From: Caldilineaceae bacterium
GTDB lineage: Bacteria; Chloroflexota; Anaerolineae; Caldilineales; Caldilineaceae
Length of the DNA: 64,000 nt
Reading direction: 5' to 3'
NCBI GenBank assembly: GCA_020433455.1
Contig: JAGRCP010000080.1
Location: forward strand, 1 to 64,000
Made by a program: the position numbers and the translations under genes
The notes under the pieces: model-generated
Database searches by the model: none
What the model was told of the DNA's origin: nothing
The model's input: the letters and a program-made list of their open reading frames with translations, nothing else
In this document: positions 63,522 to 64,000 of the stretch, one piece after another
Layout of the letters: the number at the start of each line of letters is the position of its first letter
Numbering within the stretch: the first letter of the stretch is position 1

Positions 63522-64000
63522 TTAGAACAGACCGGCGCCAAATGTGGAGGCGAAGACCAGGCTGACGATGCTCATGAGCTTGATGAGGATGTTGAGCGCA
63601 GGACCGCTGGTGTCCTTAAAGGGATCGCCCACGGTGTCGCCGATGACCGCGGCCTTGTGCGCGGGCGAATTCTTACCGCCCATCTCGCCCGTCTCAATCC
63701 ACTTTTTGGCGTTGTCCCAGGCGCCGCCGGAGTTGGCCATCATGACGGCCAGGAGGAAGCCCGATGCGATAGAGCCGACCAGCATGCCGGCCAGCGCTTC
63801 CGCGCCCAGAATATAGCCTACGGCCAGGGGGGCGATCACCGCCAGAGCGCCGGGCAGAATCATCTGGCGCAGGGCATTGTCGGTGCTGATGGCCACGCAG
63901 GTCGCGTAGTCCGGCTTGCCCGTACCGTCCATGATGCCGGGAATTTCGGCAAATTGACGGCGCACTTCCAGCACGATGGCGTAGGCTGCCTTGCTCACTG
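63522..64000 (-). CDS. hppA: Membrane-bound proton- or sodium-pumping pyrophosphatase, C-terminal part (gene continues past the window)
   Basis: About 160 C-terminal residues are present. The signature [39 protein letters not shown] (split here for reading: [20 protein letters not shown], then [15 protein letters not shown]) is the invariant end of the enzyme. Five to six segments of its 16-helix membrane body are visible. It couples pyrophosphate hydrolysis to ion pumping. The residue that distinguishes K+-dependent from K+-independent types lies upstream, outside the window. Confidence 0.93.
   Translation of the reverse strand, partial: VSKAAYAIVLEVRRQFAEIPGIMDGTGKPDYATCVAISTDNALRQMILPGALAVIAPLAVGYILGAEALAGMLVGSIASGFLLAVMMANSGGAWDNAKKWIETGEMGGKNSPAHKAAVIGDTVGDPFKDTSGPALNILIKLMSIVSLVFASTFGAGLF

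Overview
The window is a G+C-rich bacterial chromosome segment with mostly tightly packed genes, no transposase, no rRNA and no CRISPR array. The gene mix suggests a Chloroflexota bacterium of the Caldilineae/Anaerolineae kind. Pointers are a SufR-type regulator heading sufCBD, an AAA/R3H protein of the SpoIIIAA/Ycf45 type beside tmk and a DarA-type c-di-AMP receptor, several very large GT-C membrane glycosyltransferases, many CUT1 sugar importers, and a membrane pyrophosphatase. This placement is inference from gene content; no rRNA is present to confirm it.

Layout. 0-4.5 kb (minus): a sugar-uptake operon (ROK regulator, two permeases, lipoprotein binding protein). 4.6-8.5 kb: tRNA-Pro(GGG), fmt, two small membrane proteins and a class-III aminotransferase. 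8.8-11.8 kb: full-length gcvP. 11.8-19.7 kb: a secreted unknown, then a run of GNAT protein, AAA/R3H ATPase, tmk, darA, fmdB-like gene, gmk and rhomboid protease. 19.8-22.7 kb: malQ and an MFS exporter. 22.8-31.1 kb (minus): three large GT-C glycosyltransferases sharing a C-terminal beta-rich part, plus a GT2 polyprenyl-phosphate glycosyltransferase. 31.3-32.8 kb: a PEP-synthase-like protein without its catalytic histidine. 33.1-39.8 kb (minus): a second sugar module (LacI regulator, isomerase/epimerase, binding protein, two permeases, MDR dehydrogenase). 40-43.7 kb: a protein of Lrp/AsnC ligand-binding-like domains, YihY/BrkB, an unknown and a FosR-like MFS protein. 43.9-51.8 kb: a large Fe-S assembly locus (sufR, C, B, D, rhodanese, S, U, Rieske ferredoxin, MIP18-family factor). 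51.9-54.6 kb: serine hydrolase, clpS and a single molybdopterin-binding domain protein. 54.8-57.7 kb: a large exported surface protein. About 1.3 kb without a convincing gene follows. 58.9-64 kb: Nudix hydrolase, lipoprotein, small unknown, recD2 and the end of hppA.

How it works together. Two importers bring in sugars; neither has its own ATPase, so a shared one elsewhere is implied. The LacI module pairs uptake with an isomerase and a dehydrogenase, which suggests catabolism of a specific sugar or polyol. Its regulator has a near-consensus promoter covered by a perfect 36-bp palindrome. The Suf locus looks like the main Fe-S factory and is headed by its own Fe-S-sensing repressor.

The least expected structure is a set of imperfect palindromic intergenic elements, in four sequence families. 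One copy of family A lies in frame inside the RecD2 helicase gene and encodes about 30 extra residues. I found no recognisable defence, secretion or biosynthetic system that I would call new.
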